DNA from: Vigna angularis
Lineage: Eukaryota > Streptophyta > Magnoliopsida > Fabales > Fabaceae
Length of the DNA stretch: 64,000 nt
Direction: 5' to 3'
NCBI RefSeq assembly: GCF_016808095.1
Contig: NC_068980.1
Location: 1,736,001-1,800,000 of the forward strand
Part shown: positions 13,575 to 31,188 of the stretch, in pieces
How the letters are laid out: each line of letters begins with the position of its first letter
Numbering within the stretch: the first letter of the stretch is position 1
Program-made: the position numbers and the translations under genes
Notes under the pieces: generated by a model
Seen by the model: the letters and a program-made list of their open reading frames with translations, nothing else
What the model was told of the DNA's origin: nothing
Databases searched by the model: none

Positions 13575-13582
13575 GCCATAAC

Positions 13583-15317
13583 ACAATTGAAAAATAAAGA
13601 CTAAAATCCTTTTAGAAATACATGAATAAATTATATTAAAGTTTTCACAACTATTCGTTTCCAATTTTATATAATATTTTAAAAATTAAAATATATTTAT
13701 TTCTTATTTTTATTAAGAATGTGTCAACATAAATATTTAAGTCAATAAGACCACGATAGGTGATAACGTAAAAATCATTAAGAACCATTATGACTTTATT
13801 ATTTAAGACATTCTTAATTAATTAAGGTAATAAAAGTTATTTGTCATTTTGTATCAATAAACAAAAATAATTAAATGGTAAACAATATGAGATTATTACT
13901 TAATGAATAAATTAAACTACAAACAATTAATTGAAAATTATAAAAAAGAATTATTTCACAGAATATGGATTTTATATAATCAATCTTAAACAATGAATAC
14001 TATTATGTCAACTAAATCTAAACACTTATTTTTACAGATAATCCACGATGAACATTCAACAATTGATTATTAACCGTGAATAATCACTTATATCAACTGC
14101 AACTAAATATTTGTTTTTACATATAATCGATTATGAACCGTGGAAATAATTAATTATGAAGAGTAAATAATTATTTATATAAAATATCATAACAAAAATC
14201 ATTTTTTTTATAAATAATCAATTAAAAATATAATTAATTAAAGTGTTTTAAAGTATTTTTTTATTGATAAACAAACAAATTAATTGATTATTGTATTCGG
14301 TTACTTAAAAAAAAGTTCCTTCTCTTTCATAAACAAAATTTCATGTCTTTATGTTGTGTTGGGATTTATAGAAATTTTTAATAGTACTTGCACATACTTC
14401 ATTTGTTTGTTTAAAAGGAAAGTTTGTTCAAAATTTATAAAAAAAGTTCATCATATTATAAGATAATTCTTTATAAAATCAATCACACGCCAGGTTATAT
14501 ATTTTTTTATTGTCATATAATTTTAAATTTGAAATTTTTCGTGTCAATGTTTGGTGTGTTATAAGTAATTAAGTGTTTTTATTACACTTATAAGTATTTT
14601 TAAAGATGTTTCAATGACTAATTTGTATATATTGTAATTTAATAATTCATTACTACGTTGAAAAATCTAACTCAAATTATTTTCAAGTACATACTGTTTT
14701 AAGTAAAAAAATATGAATTTTCAAAAAACTTTTTTCAGCCAACCGGCCCCTTTTTTAGTCATGTTTTTAACCATTCCTTATTTTACAAATTTACTTCATA
14801 AATATTTCATAATATATTAGTTATTTTAAAGTATCTATGAAAGGTATCATAAATATCTGTCTTACATAAATATTTCACAATAACTAATAGTGAAAATGAA
14901 AACTAAACTAAATATTTGTATATTAAAATATAACTACCATATTATTAAATGAAGTTTATAACAAATTTATTTGAAGAAAAAGTTAACATTACAAATTGAA
15001 GTCAAATAATGATATTTCTATAAAAAAAATTAACGGTATAGCTTTGACATTCAAAATGTCTTAGAATACTTTGTAATTTATAATTTATTTATTTATTTTA
15101 CTATCATTTACATTTAATACATTTTTATTATACTTATCTTTTACTTGTTTTAATTTTATAAAAAAAATAATTATTATATTATTTGTAGTATTTAATTAAT
15201 TACTATTAAATTTTTTATGTAGTTTAAATTACAAAAATTAATGTAACAAATTGAAATAAATGAAGATTGTAAAAAGAATCAATGTCAGGAAATATATTTA
15301 AAACATATAAGGAATTA

Positions 15318-15376
<59 letters not shown>

Positions 15377-16714
15377 CTTAATAAAATCTAATACAACTAC
15401 AAGAATACACATATAAGGAATTAAATTCTCTTCCTATAGCAAGGTAAATTCTTTTCACCTATAAGACAATTTTTGTTCATATCTTTATTTCATTAAGTAG
15501 ACTAATGATAAAACTAATATACCTATTTTTAGTTTATTTCTTAGTGATAAAACAATATCTTAATTCAAAATCTCAAATATTATACTCATCAACAAATTTA
15601 TATCACAGCCCAGATATAACCACATTCTATTAACATATATCAATCTATCTCTACTTAAGCAAACAACAAACAATTCCTCTCTAAATTAGTTCGTTTAAAT
15701 TAAAACACTAATAGAAAATGCAGTTTCTTTCATTTAGATTAAATGTCTAACTCAACTTTGCTTGAAATAGTTGTTTTTTCTTGTATCTACACGAAGAAAA
15801 TGTAAATCAATAATATGAACAAATTCTAATGATCATAGACAAATAAAATTTTATCTTAAACTCTTTTAAATAACACATAACCATAAAAGCACTACAAATA
15901 TGTAAAACTCAAAATTTATATGATAATCTTTGATCTTTAAGAAGATAAACACAAGTAAAAATTTAGAAAGATAAAAAGGAAAATAAAACAAATAGTTTAA
16001 TAAAAAGAGATAATAACTTTTATGAGATGAAACTCAATTAACTTATTTTTTTTATTTATATTTTTACTTTTCAATAATAAAAAAATCAAATATCATTTAT
16101 AAAAGTCTTTTTTTAATTTTTTTAACTATTTTTTAATTCTTAATGTAGTGTTTATTAGTTATTAATTTAGTAATAAATGAAGTAATCGCATAAAATTTTA
16201 TAAAAGTATATTTAACAAAACCACTTTCACTAAAAACAGTCACAAGATCATTTAACAACATGTTCACAATCAGGGAAATGGAGAAGGATCTGACAAGATT
16301 ATATGTGGGAGAGAGTAGTCTATTTCTTCATTTATTTTGATCTTTAACTAAACTGTTTAAGAGTTTATATGTCATTAGTAAAAAAAAATGTTCAATTAAC
16401 TATAAACAATTGCAAAATATAAATTAGTATTAAAATAATATAAAATGAATTTGATAACAAGAATGTTGTAAGTGTAAATGGGATTAGTAAGATAGAGAGA
16501 ATAATGATGAGGTGATGTAGGACATGACATAATAGCACATTGAGTGTTTGACAACATTGCATTGTTATCACCCACAACATCATATGGTCATCCCCATCCA
16601 TGACCCATCCAATGCAACTCTCTTGTACCACAAACCACTCTAATTTTCAGCCATTCATTTTTTCTTCTGTTCACTTTCTTTTCACTTCACTGTTGCCAAA
16701 ACATCAAACTCCAA
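13583..16714. other. gene-poor AT-rich intergenic tract
   Basis: No coding exons seen. Mostly A/T homopolymer and short repeats, with an AT microsatellite at about 15320-15374. Confidence 0.5.
15320..15374. repeat. (TA)n microsatellite
   Basis: About 27 uninterrupted TA units. Confidence 0.9.
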
Positions 16715-16724
16715 CAATAAACAA

Positions 16725-16912
16725 GATAATGATACTTTGACAACATTTTTTTGACAACATTTTAACATCATTTATGTATCATTCTGTGATTAGTCCAAAA
16801 TTACTCCACAATTAATAATAATAATCATAAACATCAACATGGACCAATCACAGAATGACACGTAGATGATGTTAAAATGTTGTAAAAAAAATGTTGTCAA
16901 AGTATCATTATC
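16725..16912. mobile_element. 188-bp MITE with near full-length TIRs (Mutator-type)
   Basis: Both ends read GATAATGATACTTTGACAAC inward, and the inverted match continues for about 75 bases with a few changes, so almost the whole element is one large hairpin around a short A/T centre. The flanks CAATAAACAA (16715-16724) and CAATAAATAA (16913-16922) match at nine of ten bases, which fits a Mutator-type 9-10 base duplication. It has no coding capacity. Confidence 0.75.
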
Positions 16913-16922
16913 CAATAAATAA

Positions 16923-19380
16923 ATACTTAATTCCACATTTAAAATTTATCAAAAATAACAACAATTCTAACAATTAAATTAACTATTAGAAGTCTCCGTG
17001 CACTAGAAAAAATGTCAATTTATAATATATAAATGAAGTGCAAATTTCATCTTACAAACCTATTTTGTGAAGTTGTGTTAAACTTAAAACCCACTTCTAA
17101 TATTAACATTTTTACTGGATAAGTGAAAACAAAACTAGAAACATAAAATAATGTTTACCTCCTCAGGGTTTTATAGATTTTCACTAGTAAAATCAACCGT
17201 CATGCAACAACAAAAACAAAAAAATCATTCTATATATTCATAGTAATCACAGTTACCTGTACCAAAACGCGAATATGCTGTTTTTCATTTCCATAATTTT
17301 AGAGGTACCATTGTCTGTCGTGTTATAAGTTTATACATGTTAATTTAATGAGACTGGGGTTACTTTGGTTCAAATTTATTTGATATACAAATTATTTTAC
17401 GGATTTTAAATTTATTTTTTCTAGTACCTTTTAAAAATATTATCGTTTATTCACTTGATTTATTTTATTTTTATTTTATTTTAAGAACCTCTTACCTATC
17501 TCATTATCTTGTATAATCACAAGTAACATTTTGAAGATATTATCTAGGGATACATGTTTTATTCAGGTTAATTAATTAGTTGCATGATCTATTTTAAATT
17601 TTGATTAAAATGTGAGACATTTTATATAATTTCTCTTCTACGTTAAAAAAATATAAAATGGGGATCTCAGTCATTAGTTATATACTTCATTTCCATGGTA
17701 TTCATCGGTCATTCTATTGATAATACAGATTACTCAAATAAATAATTTCAATTGTTTTTCAGGTTGAATAGTTTTTTAAATTCGTAAAAAGTATAACATT
17801 TTATATTTTATATTCGGTCTCTAAAAATATCAAAATTAAAAATTGTTACCCTCAAACAAAATAAAACATTATTCTTTTACATTACTCTAATTTATCCATG
17901 ATGTAACATATATTAAATATATTAAGTAATAAGTCTTAAATTAATTGTTCCTACAGAGTTTAGATTTTTGTACTGATAATTTTGTATTATTCTTTTATCT
18001 TACTTCAAAATTACCTTAACTTTAATATATTAAAAATAACTTTTAACATATTTTAAAATATTGAAATAATGTAACCTAGACGTACAATACAACTCTACTG
18101 AAAACTAAACGAAAATTTAAACTCAAACTTGAATCATAAACAACACAGAAAAAAACTTATTTGAAATATAATTATTTTAAAAAGTAAAATTTTCACTGTA
18201 ATTATATAAAAATCTCACAGGGGAGAGAATAAGTAAAAGTCAAATTAATCTATATTCTCGGTTTTCAATTAAAGCGTCCGTGTGAATACTAAATTTTAAA
18301 TATATTTTTTATTTTAAAAAAAATTATTTTAATAAATTTCTTCATAAAATAAAACATTTAATCATAGTAAATAGAACGTATTTAATCATCCTTATCCACT
18401 TTATAACGTATTTAACATTAACTATTTTTCCACAAAAACATGTTAACGATGACAATTTTGTGAGTCTAATAACATTAAACACATCAATGTATTATTGAAT
18501 GCACTATTAATGAAAATGGAAGGATTCATTGAACGTGATAGATAAAAAATTAAAATTAATAATACTATTTGATAATAAATAAAAGTATATCTCATTAATA
18601 TTAACAAAATGTAATAACTAAATATTTGTATAAAACTAATAGATTAATCAGTGGAGTCTTATAAATAAATATACCTAAAACAAAGGGTGTATGTATGTAG
18701 TACAAACAGAATAGCACAACGGAAGAAAATACAGGATCTTGTTTTGGTGTTAAGTGGAACGACGTCTAAACCCAAACAACATACCGACAGCTGCAAGAAT
18801 TTTTTGATTGAATCTCACGTGAAGTTTTGTGAAAACAGACACACTTTATGTAAATCTCAAAGGAATGGATCCAAATCAAATGCTTCATCTTACGGCTCCA
18901 AACCATTTGATCAACCTTCCAACATCATAGTGTCACTACTGAACTCTTTATACCTCTTTCATTGGCCACATGTCGTAACATAATAATGACACCCACATCA
19001 CATTGGAACTTCCCACCATTTGCATCCCCCTTCCACAGCCATACATTCATTCATTAATTAACCTCACTACTCGGAAAAAAAATTACAACTTTTAATGATA
19101 AACATGTTTGGGACTAGACTTATAAATTTTAGATTGATGAATAAAATAAATAATATAACAATCTTATTATATTTGGTAAATGATTTATGGAAGCAGTCCT
19201 AAAAATACTGGAGCTCTGTAAATACAGGTAATGCCCCACTGATTCTGTGTCTCTTTGTTTGAATATTCTTTGGAAAAAAAAAACATGGAAAACAGTTTTG
19301 AACAAGTCCAGGGTAGTTTCGTAATATCATGGGAAATAGTGTTGTGTTGTGTTCTGTTCATGCTCTTGCACGCACACACC
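16923..19380. other. intergenic DNA upstream of the malic enzyme gene
   Basis: AT-rich, no recognisable exons. The last 700 bases (from about 18680) are less AT-biased and are probably the promoter-proximal region of the malic enzyme gene; an open frame at 18687-18983 matches nothing I know. Confidence 0.4.
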
Positions 19381-19381
19381 C

Positions 19382-19389
19382 TTTATAAG
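19382..19389 (+). promoter_or_regulatory. putative TATA box of the malic enzyme gene
   Basis: TTTATAAG lies about 257 bases before the chosen start codon. Transcription from about 30 bases downstream would give a leader of roughly 220 bases in which the first ATG is 19639, which supports that start. Confidence 0.5.
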
Positions 19390-19638
19390 GTTGGTTGTAG
19401 GAAAGAGTTTCTTGCAAGTTGCTTGTTTCTGTTGTGATCCGTGCTGTGTTGTGTTTCTTGTTGGTGTGTTGCGTGCAACAAAGCTTGTCAGATAAGAGGG
19501 GGAGAGGAGGCGCAGAGAGACAGAGGAAAAGAGAAGTGAAGAGAATTTGTTACAAGTTGTCTCATTTCTTTCTCTCTCCCGGTGATACACCCAGCAGGAC
19601 AACAACCACACCACTCTCTTTCGTCTCTCTCTTGCATC

Positions 19639-24479
<4,841 letters not shown>

Positions 24480-25925
24480 AGTGAAAAATAGATAGAAAGA
24501 AAATAAGCTGTCATCCTTTTTGTTTTGCGTTTACAATTTTAATTGTCAATTTTTTAATTTTTTCGTTGGTGTGTTCTTGTAAGTTATTTGTATGGTTGGG
24601 TGGGTTAGTAGTAGTAGGAGGTTTTAGGCTGGTGGTTGTAGAAGTGGTAAATGGGGTAGTTGAACTGAATGTAGCTTCAAAAATCTGCTTCTGCTATAAA
24701 TGTTATGCTACAGACATCAATCAAAATTAAAATTAGAAAAGGATGCATCTCATATAAATGCTTGAGTGAGGGTAATCCTTTATAGATTTTCCTCAACACT
24801 CATTTTTCCTCTATGCCATCCTCTTCTCATCCGTCACATTTATTTCTTATCACACGGCTTCACCATTCAACATTTTCTGGATTGAGGAGAGAATTTGTGG
24901 TGTTATTTGATTTAAGAGATAGATGAAAGAGATTTGATAATTTAATGGACGTGATATATTAAAAAAATGACTTAATATATTAAAATATAAGTTTTTTTCC
25001 TTATAATTAAAATGAATAGAAAATAAAATTTATTTAGTTAAAATTAATAAAAGTATAAATTTAAGTTACATTTTCTTAAATAATAATTTATATATTGTTA
25101 GTTAACATTATGATTATAACAATAATAAAATTACGTCAGTGTATATAAAATTAAAAGTATATTAAATCATAATAAAATTTATTAACATAATTACAACTAT
25201 TATTAAGTTTTATTTTTAGTGTTATTATAAAATGCAAACAAAAAGGTAGATCCTTATTGAAAACAATATTATTAACATTTTCTTAAACTAACCTCGTGAT
25301 AGTATAATCTATATTTTTGTAATAAAAATAATAATTATTATAACTATAAAAAAAAATTTATAATAATAAGTTGATCAATAATATTTTCATAATAAATTTT
25401 ATTATGATTGGTAAAAAGGAATTTTTCATGATACATCTAGAATTGATTCGTCATCCTTCTTACATAGTCTAAGAGTCAATTCTTTCTCTCCAGGTATGTT
25501 GCTCTTTGACACATTATGAATAGGATATCCTCTCAAATCTCTTTGTTCATGTTTGGATATTACACTCTTTTGCTCTTATATATCCTTATTTCCAAATCTT
25601 AGCAAACGTACTTAGGGGGCGTTTATTTTTTAAAACGGGTTTGAAAGAGAATGAACGATGAATTTAAGTGGATTTAGAATATAAGAGTTTGTGAGTGATT
25701 TGATTAATATAATGAATTAAAATAAGATAAAAATTCAAATTTTATCATTATTATTATTATAATTATTATATATGTAATATATTATTATTGTTATTATTTA
25801 TTATTATTATAAATCCAGTGCATAACATCACTCACCATTCAAATACAAACTCACACTCATGGGCGGCCATTTTACTAATGTTTAAAATGAGCGTTTTACT
25901 CATTGCGAAATTTTTTCTAAATAAA

Positions 25926-25990
25926 ACTATAGAGGTGCAGAAGAAGCTATAGAGGTGCAGAAAGAAACTATAGAGGTGCAGAAAGAAACT
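25926..25990. repeat. ~21-bp tandem repeat, three copies
   Basis: The phrase CTATAGAGGTGCAGAA followed by AGAA or a close variant occurs three times in a row, in an otherwise unstructured stretch. Confidence 0.8.
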
Positions 25991-27242
25991 GCTCGCAACT
26001 TTTGTGTTAGAAAAAATACACAGGAACTGCCCAAACTCATTTCTTGTAAGTAGTTTCTAACCTATTATTTAGCAAATGATATTTTAAAATATACAATGAT
26101 TACTTACTATGTTGAAAAATTATAGAAATAAAATTCAAACTAAAATAGTTATTACTATATTAAAAATAAACATTTTTTAGGAGTATTTTGAAAAATAAAA
26201 GTAAAAGAGAGAAAGAAAATCTGAGATGACCGTTGACCAGCAGCAGAAATGTTGAAACTTACACGTATATTATTTGACCGTGATAGATCAACCGTCCACA
26301 TTTATTGAACTTTTCATCATCATGACTTTACTTACCTTATCAGCAACAAGGCTACATCAATTAATTAATGTCTCTTCTTGATTTAACATCTCCTAATCCA
26401 TTATTACAAATTTTCACTAATTTAATCACAACTTTAACTTCATTATATCTTATATTAAATTCATAGGTACAAACAATTAAATACATAGGCTGTTGTATTG
26501 TAACCCTTATAAAATGAAATATGATATTACATATAATATACAACTATTTTTTACATTCAAAATTATTATACTAATTCTTGTACCATCAAATTTTGATATT
26601 TTTTAAAGATGTAATAATAGAATAAAATAAGTATTTATTTATAATTTATAATGCCAAAATTAATATGTCAGTAAGAATGATTATTTGGTGTTTTTCTGTA
26701 GCGAACTTCTGCGAAAAAAGAGAGTATAAAAGTCAACTAAAACAAGAAAACAAATGTCACTGATTAAAAAAAATATCGAAATTCAAAGAAAAATAATCTA
26801 AATCAAATTAAAGCATAAGAATACAAGGGTAATAAATTGAACTATGTTAAAGGTATCACAGAAAATTGACAAAACGAGAATGTAGGAATGTACAACTAAA
26901 AGTTATGAAAACTCTAAAAGCATGCCGCTAAAGTCAAAGGTTTGAACCTGAAACGTGTTTTTTTTTTGTTTCATTGAACTTGGATTTGGTGGGTTCATTT
27001 TCTCTCACATCAAACAAAATTTACAATATTTATTATTTTAATTTCTTACGTTAGATTCTGGAAAATCACTTTAATGCTATTTCAGACAGAGAAAAAAAAG
27101 TTAATGTATTTAAAAAAAGAAAAAAAAAAAAAAGAACAGGTCAAGCCTGAGTTCCTAATCCGGTGAGTTCTTTTCCGTATTTCCTACTTTTCCATTTACA
27201 TCAATACAATTTTTAAAATATAAAAGCAAAATGACAATCATT

Positions 27243-27244
<2 letters not shown>

Positions 27245-27279
<35 letters not shown>
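27245..27279. repeat. (AT)n microsatellite
   Basis: About 17 uninterrupted AT units. Confidence 0.9.
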
Positions 27280-27281
<2 letters not shown>

Positions 27282-28426
27282 AAAATAATTATTAAAAAAA
27301 TATAATTTTTAAAAAATAAAAAAATAAAAAATATCAAATAAATATAAAAAATTTATGTGTTAGAATATTTCTTCACTTTTAAATATTTTTTATACTTTTT
27401 CATTAATTAAAATATGCTAAAAAATTATAATAAAATATAACTGAAACACATTAAATAAAGAAAACCTATCCAATTTTTTTATTTTTTAATCAATTTTAAG
27501 CATTGATAAAAATCTCACACATAAAATGAAACATTTCACATAAGTCAACAAATGAAGATAAAAAATTATTGTAGTTATTTAATAACCATAAAAGAGATTT
27601 TATATTTATAAATCATCTATGATCAAAGGTCTGCTCCAAAGCGATTTCATCTTCCTCTACTCACCCACTGAATGATCATAGCAAAGAGAAGAAACAAATA
27701 ACATACAAGCACAATCACGAGAAAAAAGGAAAGCTAGAATACAACAATTAATGATACATTAACACATATTAACATTCACATAACAACACATAACACATCA
27801 AACCAAACAACTCCTTTTGTGGATGACGACCCTTTGACTTGACCATTCAGATTAGTATGAATATTGAGCTATGACAGTTCATGTACTTGTTGTGGTGAAA
27901 CAGTTGGCCACCCCAAGCTACCACACAAGGTTAGTCCGTTATAACTTGCCGTAAGCCAAGGTAAAGTTCCTAGAATAGGACCTACTGCTATTCTCACGGC
28001 ATGTCTCACCCTTTTCTACTTGAGAACGAGTGATCATTAGAATGTCAGGATGAATTCCAAGACTGAACTTCCCATATTCATACTTACAATACTTGAAACC
28101 AGGACTGAGAAGTTCTTCCTTGGAACTCTCTTCCATACATTTGTAACTATTGAGATCACTTCACATTCACATAATATACCAATACATGAGATTATTTATC
28201 ATACATTAAAGAAATAGAAACACCTATACAAGTCATCAGAAATCACACAATAACACAATCTCTTCATAGAAACTTGATACTCACATTTAGGCAAGGAAAA
28301 TAGTTCTGAAACTCCCACTAATAGCTCTCAAATCCAAAACCCCAAAAAGACCTAAAGAACGTCCAAAACTGATATCCATAACCTTGAAAACCACCCAAAT
28401 TTGGTGTAGTGACGTCCAGTACGACA

Positions 28427-28527
28427 ATAATCGATTATCATATGTGATAATTGATTATTGGCGAGAGCTTTGAAGGAAAAATGACCCTGGCTGGAATAAT
28501 CGATTATCAAGTGAGAAATCGATTATT
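28427..28527. repeat. four ATAATCGATTAT-type palindromes
   Basis: Palindromic 12-mers at 28427-28438 and 28496-28507 are exact; 28447-28458 (ATAATTGATTAT) and 28516-28527 (AAATCGATTATT) are variants. They lie inside the minus-strand LTR. Confidence 0.8.
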
Positions 28528-29907
28528 CTTATCAGTTTTTGACAGCAACCTGATTTTTATGGTTTTGGTGCATCTTAGACATATCCAAATGATTAATTTA
28601 GAATCTATAACACTAATATTGATAAAAAAAAACATGTTTATAGATGAAATATAATAACATATTGCTCATTTGGATGAGAATTAGATGTACCAAACCAATT
28701 CAACAACTCAAAAGCGCCTAAACTCAATTTTATCACTTGCAACACTCAATCTCTGCAACTAATAGCTTGAATAAGTCCTAATGTACTTAACAACATGCTT
28801 CCAACCATCACAGTTAGCCCATAACATCTAATTCAAAATCTTACTCCTCAAAACCCCTAAAACTAGCTTAAACCAAGCCAAAATCAACATATCAATTACC
28901 AAAGATTGTAGCATTAGTTTCCTCTCATTCTTAAGGTCTAAAACAGTTTTGCATTACCCAAAAACAAACATAAAAACTCTAGTTTATATCATATTTACTT
29001 CCTTTAGATTTTTACTTACTAAAACACCTTAAAAACTACTTTAAAATCATATTGTTTTGACTAACACTTAATTCCAAACATCATATCAGTTCATTTTCTT
29101 CAACAAGTTATTAAAGATCTATTAAACATTCCAAAACCACTATACTTATTATTAAATCAACATATCAACAATACACTTCTCAAACCTCGTTTTCTAGACA
29201 AAAAATCTATCCATTGCTTACTATTAATATCATTCAAGACTTATAACAATCTGATAACTTCAAAAATACATTCAAACCACTATTTCACTTATAAAAAACA
29301 ATTGTAACAATCAACCTAACAATTTCTTCACAGATTTCATAAATTCCTACCTCATCGCATAACAATTTCAAGCAATTTAACACACCAAGAATATCATATC
29401 AATTTACTCATACAATTCAACACATCATACCCATTCAATAACAACTTTTGAACAATTTAATAAATGAACATCAATTAATCTAACAATTTAATAAATGAAC
29501 AACAAAACTAAAGAGCTCTAAAACATTGAATTCTTGGTTAGAGTACAAGCAACTCTAGAAACCCATACACAATACAAAATTGAAAATGGAAAGAGTCCTT
29601 AGGACCTTAGATTTACCAAGAAGTAGGAAAAGAGACCATGAATTACATGCGACAAAGGATTAAAACGCATGATCTGAACTAAGAACGAGAGAGAAAAAGG
29701 AATCGAAATTTACTTGCTCTAAACTAGAAATTAATCGAATGGATAGGTAGACCTTGTCGTCGTGATCGTCTAGACGCCTCATGATCGTCAAACAGATGAT
29801 CGAGGAGTTACAACTCTTAGAAAGATGGTAGAGAGTCCAAAAGAACAGTGTTTTAGAAAGGATGTGAATGTTTAAGATAACGAGATGAGTTTAAGAAATT
29901 ATATTTA

Positions 29908-29916
29908 TTTAATCAA
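29908..29916. repeat. target-site duplication, left copy (nested MULE)
   Basis: TTTAATCAA, identical to 31035-31043. Confidence 0.85.
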
Positions 29917-31034
29917 GGGTTAAATATGTTTTCCGTCCTTAAGTATCACACGATTTTGGGTTTAGTCCCTACTCGAAACTTTGATTGCTTTTAGTCCTCA
30001 TAGTTTTGAAACTATTACTATTAATCCTTAAAATTGAACAGCGTTAACTTTTGTTTGATGTGGCAAACGGAGAGGCCACGTCTTATGCCAGCTTGCCTCT
30101 TCACTGTTTGCCACATTGCTTGTGCTTGAGAACTTAGTTCATCTTCTCCGACAGAGCAACCACAGTTTCGCTTCTCGTACACCATCACCCCAATCGCGCA
30201 ACAGCCCAAGCCACAGATCAAGCAAGCATCTCCATTCTTCACCTGCAAAGAATCCAAACAGCAGAGCCCTTTCTTCTTCCTCGCGAGTCATCCATGGCAT
30301 TCCCAGAATCACCTGAAACTCAGACAAATCCAGAAAATGCGAGCAACCCCAATCACAAATCGCTCCGTGCCGGAAGACGCACACCGAGTTCGCTACGACC
30401 AATCGAGAACCACGGCCAAGCGAAATCCCAAATCGCGAGTGCTGTGACAAATCCTAAATCGCCCAAGCCTCTCCACCGTCGCGCCTTCATCTCGCAAGCT
30501 CCACAGCAGCAATGCCATCCTCCATCAACGACACCTTCAACGCGCAAAATCCTTGCAAGCCGCAACATCCTCCCTCGCATCATCACCGTCATCCAGATGC
30601 GCCATCACGTGCAACAGACCTGCAAATCCAAAAACACAGCAAAAACTCCATTCGCCACCTGCAAGAGAGCAACCCTTCCCTTCTCGCGTTCTTGGCTCAT
30701 GACGGCGTAAGATAGAAGAGCAAAATCGTGGTGCAAGTGTAGGGGCAAGTTTCCCCAATCTGGCAAACCCTAATTTGGGGTGGAAGGGGTTTGAACGTGT
30801 CAGATTCTTATTGGCCAGATAAAAAGAAAAGCAACGTGGGAGAGAGTGAAGAGGGAAGCTGACATAAAACGTGGCCTCGCCGTTTGCCACATCAAACAAA
30901 AGTTAACGCCGTTCAATTTTAAGGAGTAATAGTAATAGTTTCAAAACTATTAAGACTAAAAGCAATCAAAGTTTCGAGTAGGGACTAAATCCAAAATCGT
31001 GTGATACTTAAGGGACAAAAAACATATTTAATCC
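29917..31034. mobile_element. non-autonomous Mutator-like element nested in the LTR (Pack-MULE candidate)
   Basis: Terminal inverted repeats of about 190 bases (29917-30105 and 30845-31034) are over 90 percent alike by eye; the ends read GGGTTAAATATG and, on the other strand, GGATTAAATATG. The flanking duplication TTTAATCAA is exact (29908-29916 and 31035-31043), a 9-base Mutator signature. The interior of about 740 bases (30106-30844) is GC-rich compared with its surroundings and resembles host exon or leader DNA, but no open frame in it is recognisable and no transposase is present. Confidence 0.85.
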
Positions 31035-31043
31035 TTTAATCAA
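31035..31043. repeat. target-site duplication, right copy (nested MULE)
   Basis: TTTAATCAA, identical to 29908-29916. Confidence 0.85.
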
Positions 31044-31188
31044 CCTATTTTAAAATTTTATAATATTTGGTCTCATTATTTTAACATACCAACTCTAATA
31101 TTCTATTTTCTAGATTCTTATGCAAAATAATCATGTCAAAGCAATTCCCAAAAAAAAAAAGAAAAAAAAGTTGATTTTGTTCTTAACA

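Larger units (their letters stand above)
24480..27357. other. intergenic DNA downstream of the malic enzyme gene
   Basis: The first 250 bases are probably the 3' UTR of the malic enzyme. The rest is AT-rich with no exon. It contains a small tandem repeat (25926-25990) and an AT microsatellite (27245-27279). Confidence 0.5.
27358..31188 (-). mobile_element. lone LTR of a Ty3/gypsy (Tekay-like) retrotransposon, split by a nested MULE
   Basis: Read on the minus strand, this tract shares ordered blocks with the LTRs of the intact element at 35409-43755: a TATCCTGA..TCTAATRATMA segment, then TCTCAAGTAGARAGGG-like, then GTGAGA..AGCAG.AGGTCCT, then GGACTAACCTTGTG, then GGAGCAGAC. These fall at about 27620-28060. 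Proposed ends TGTTAAGAAC (31188 inward) and TAACA (27358) form the short TG..CA inverted repeat of LTRs, but no matching target duplication was found, so the limits are uncertain. No primer-binding site or pol coding follows, which suggests a solo or truncated LTR. Without the nested MULE it is about 2.7 kb. It is clearly an older, diverged family member. Confidence 0.55.

Noticed and set aside
25615..25870. Possible MITE starting GGGGGCGTTTATTT
   Set aside because: The supposed right end does not form a convincing inverted repeat and no target duplication is visible.
30294..30710. 138-codon open frame inside the nested MULE
   Set aside because: Overlapping frames of similar length exist on both strands, as GC-rich non-coding DNA gives by chance; no known family.
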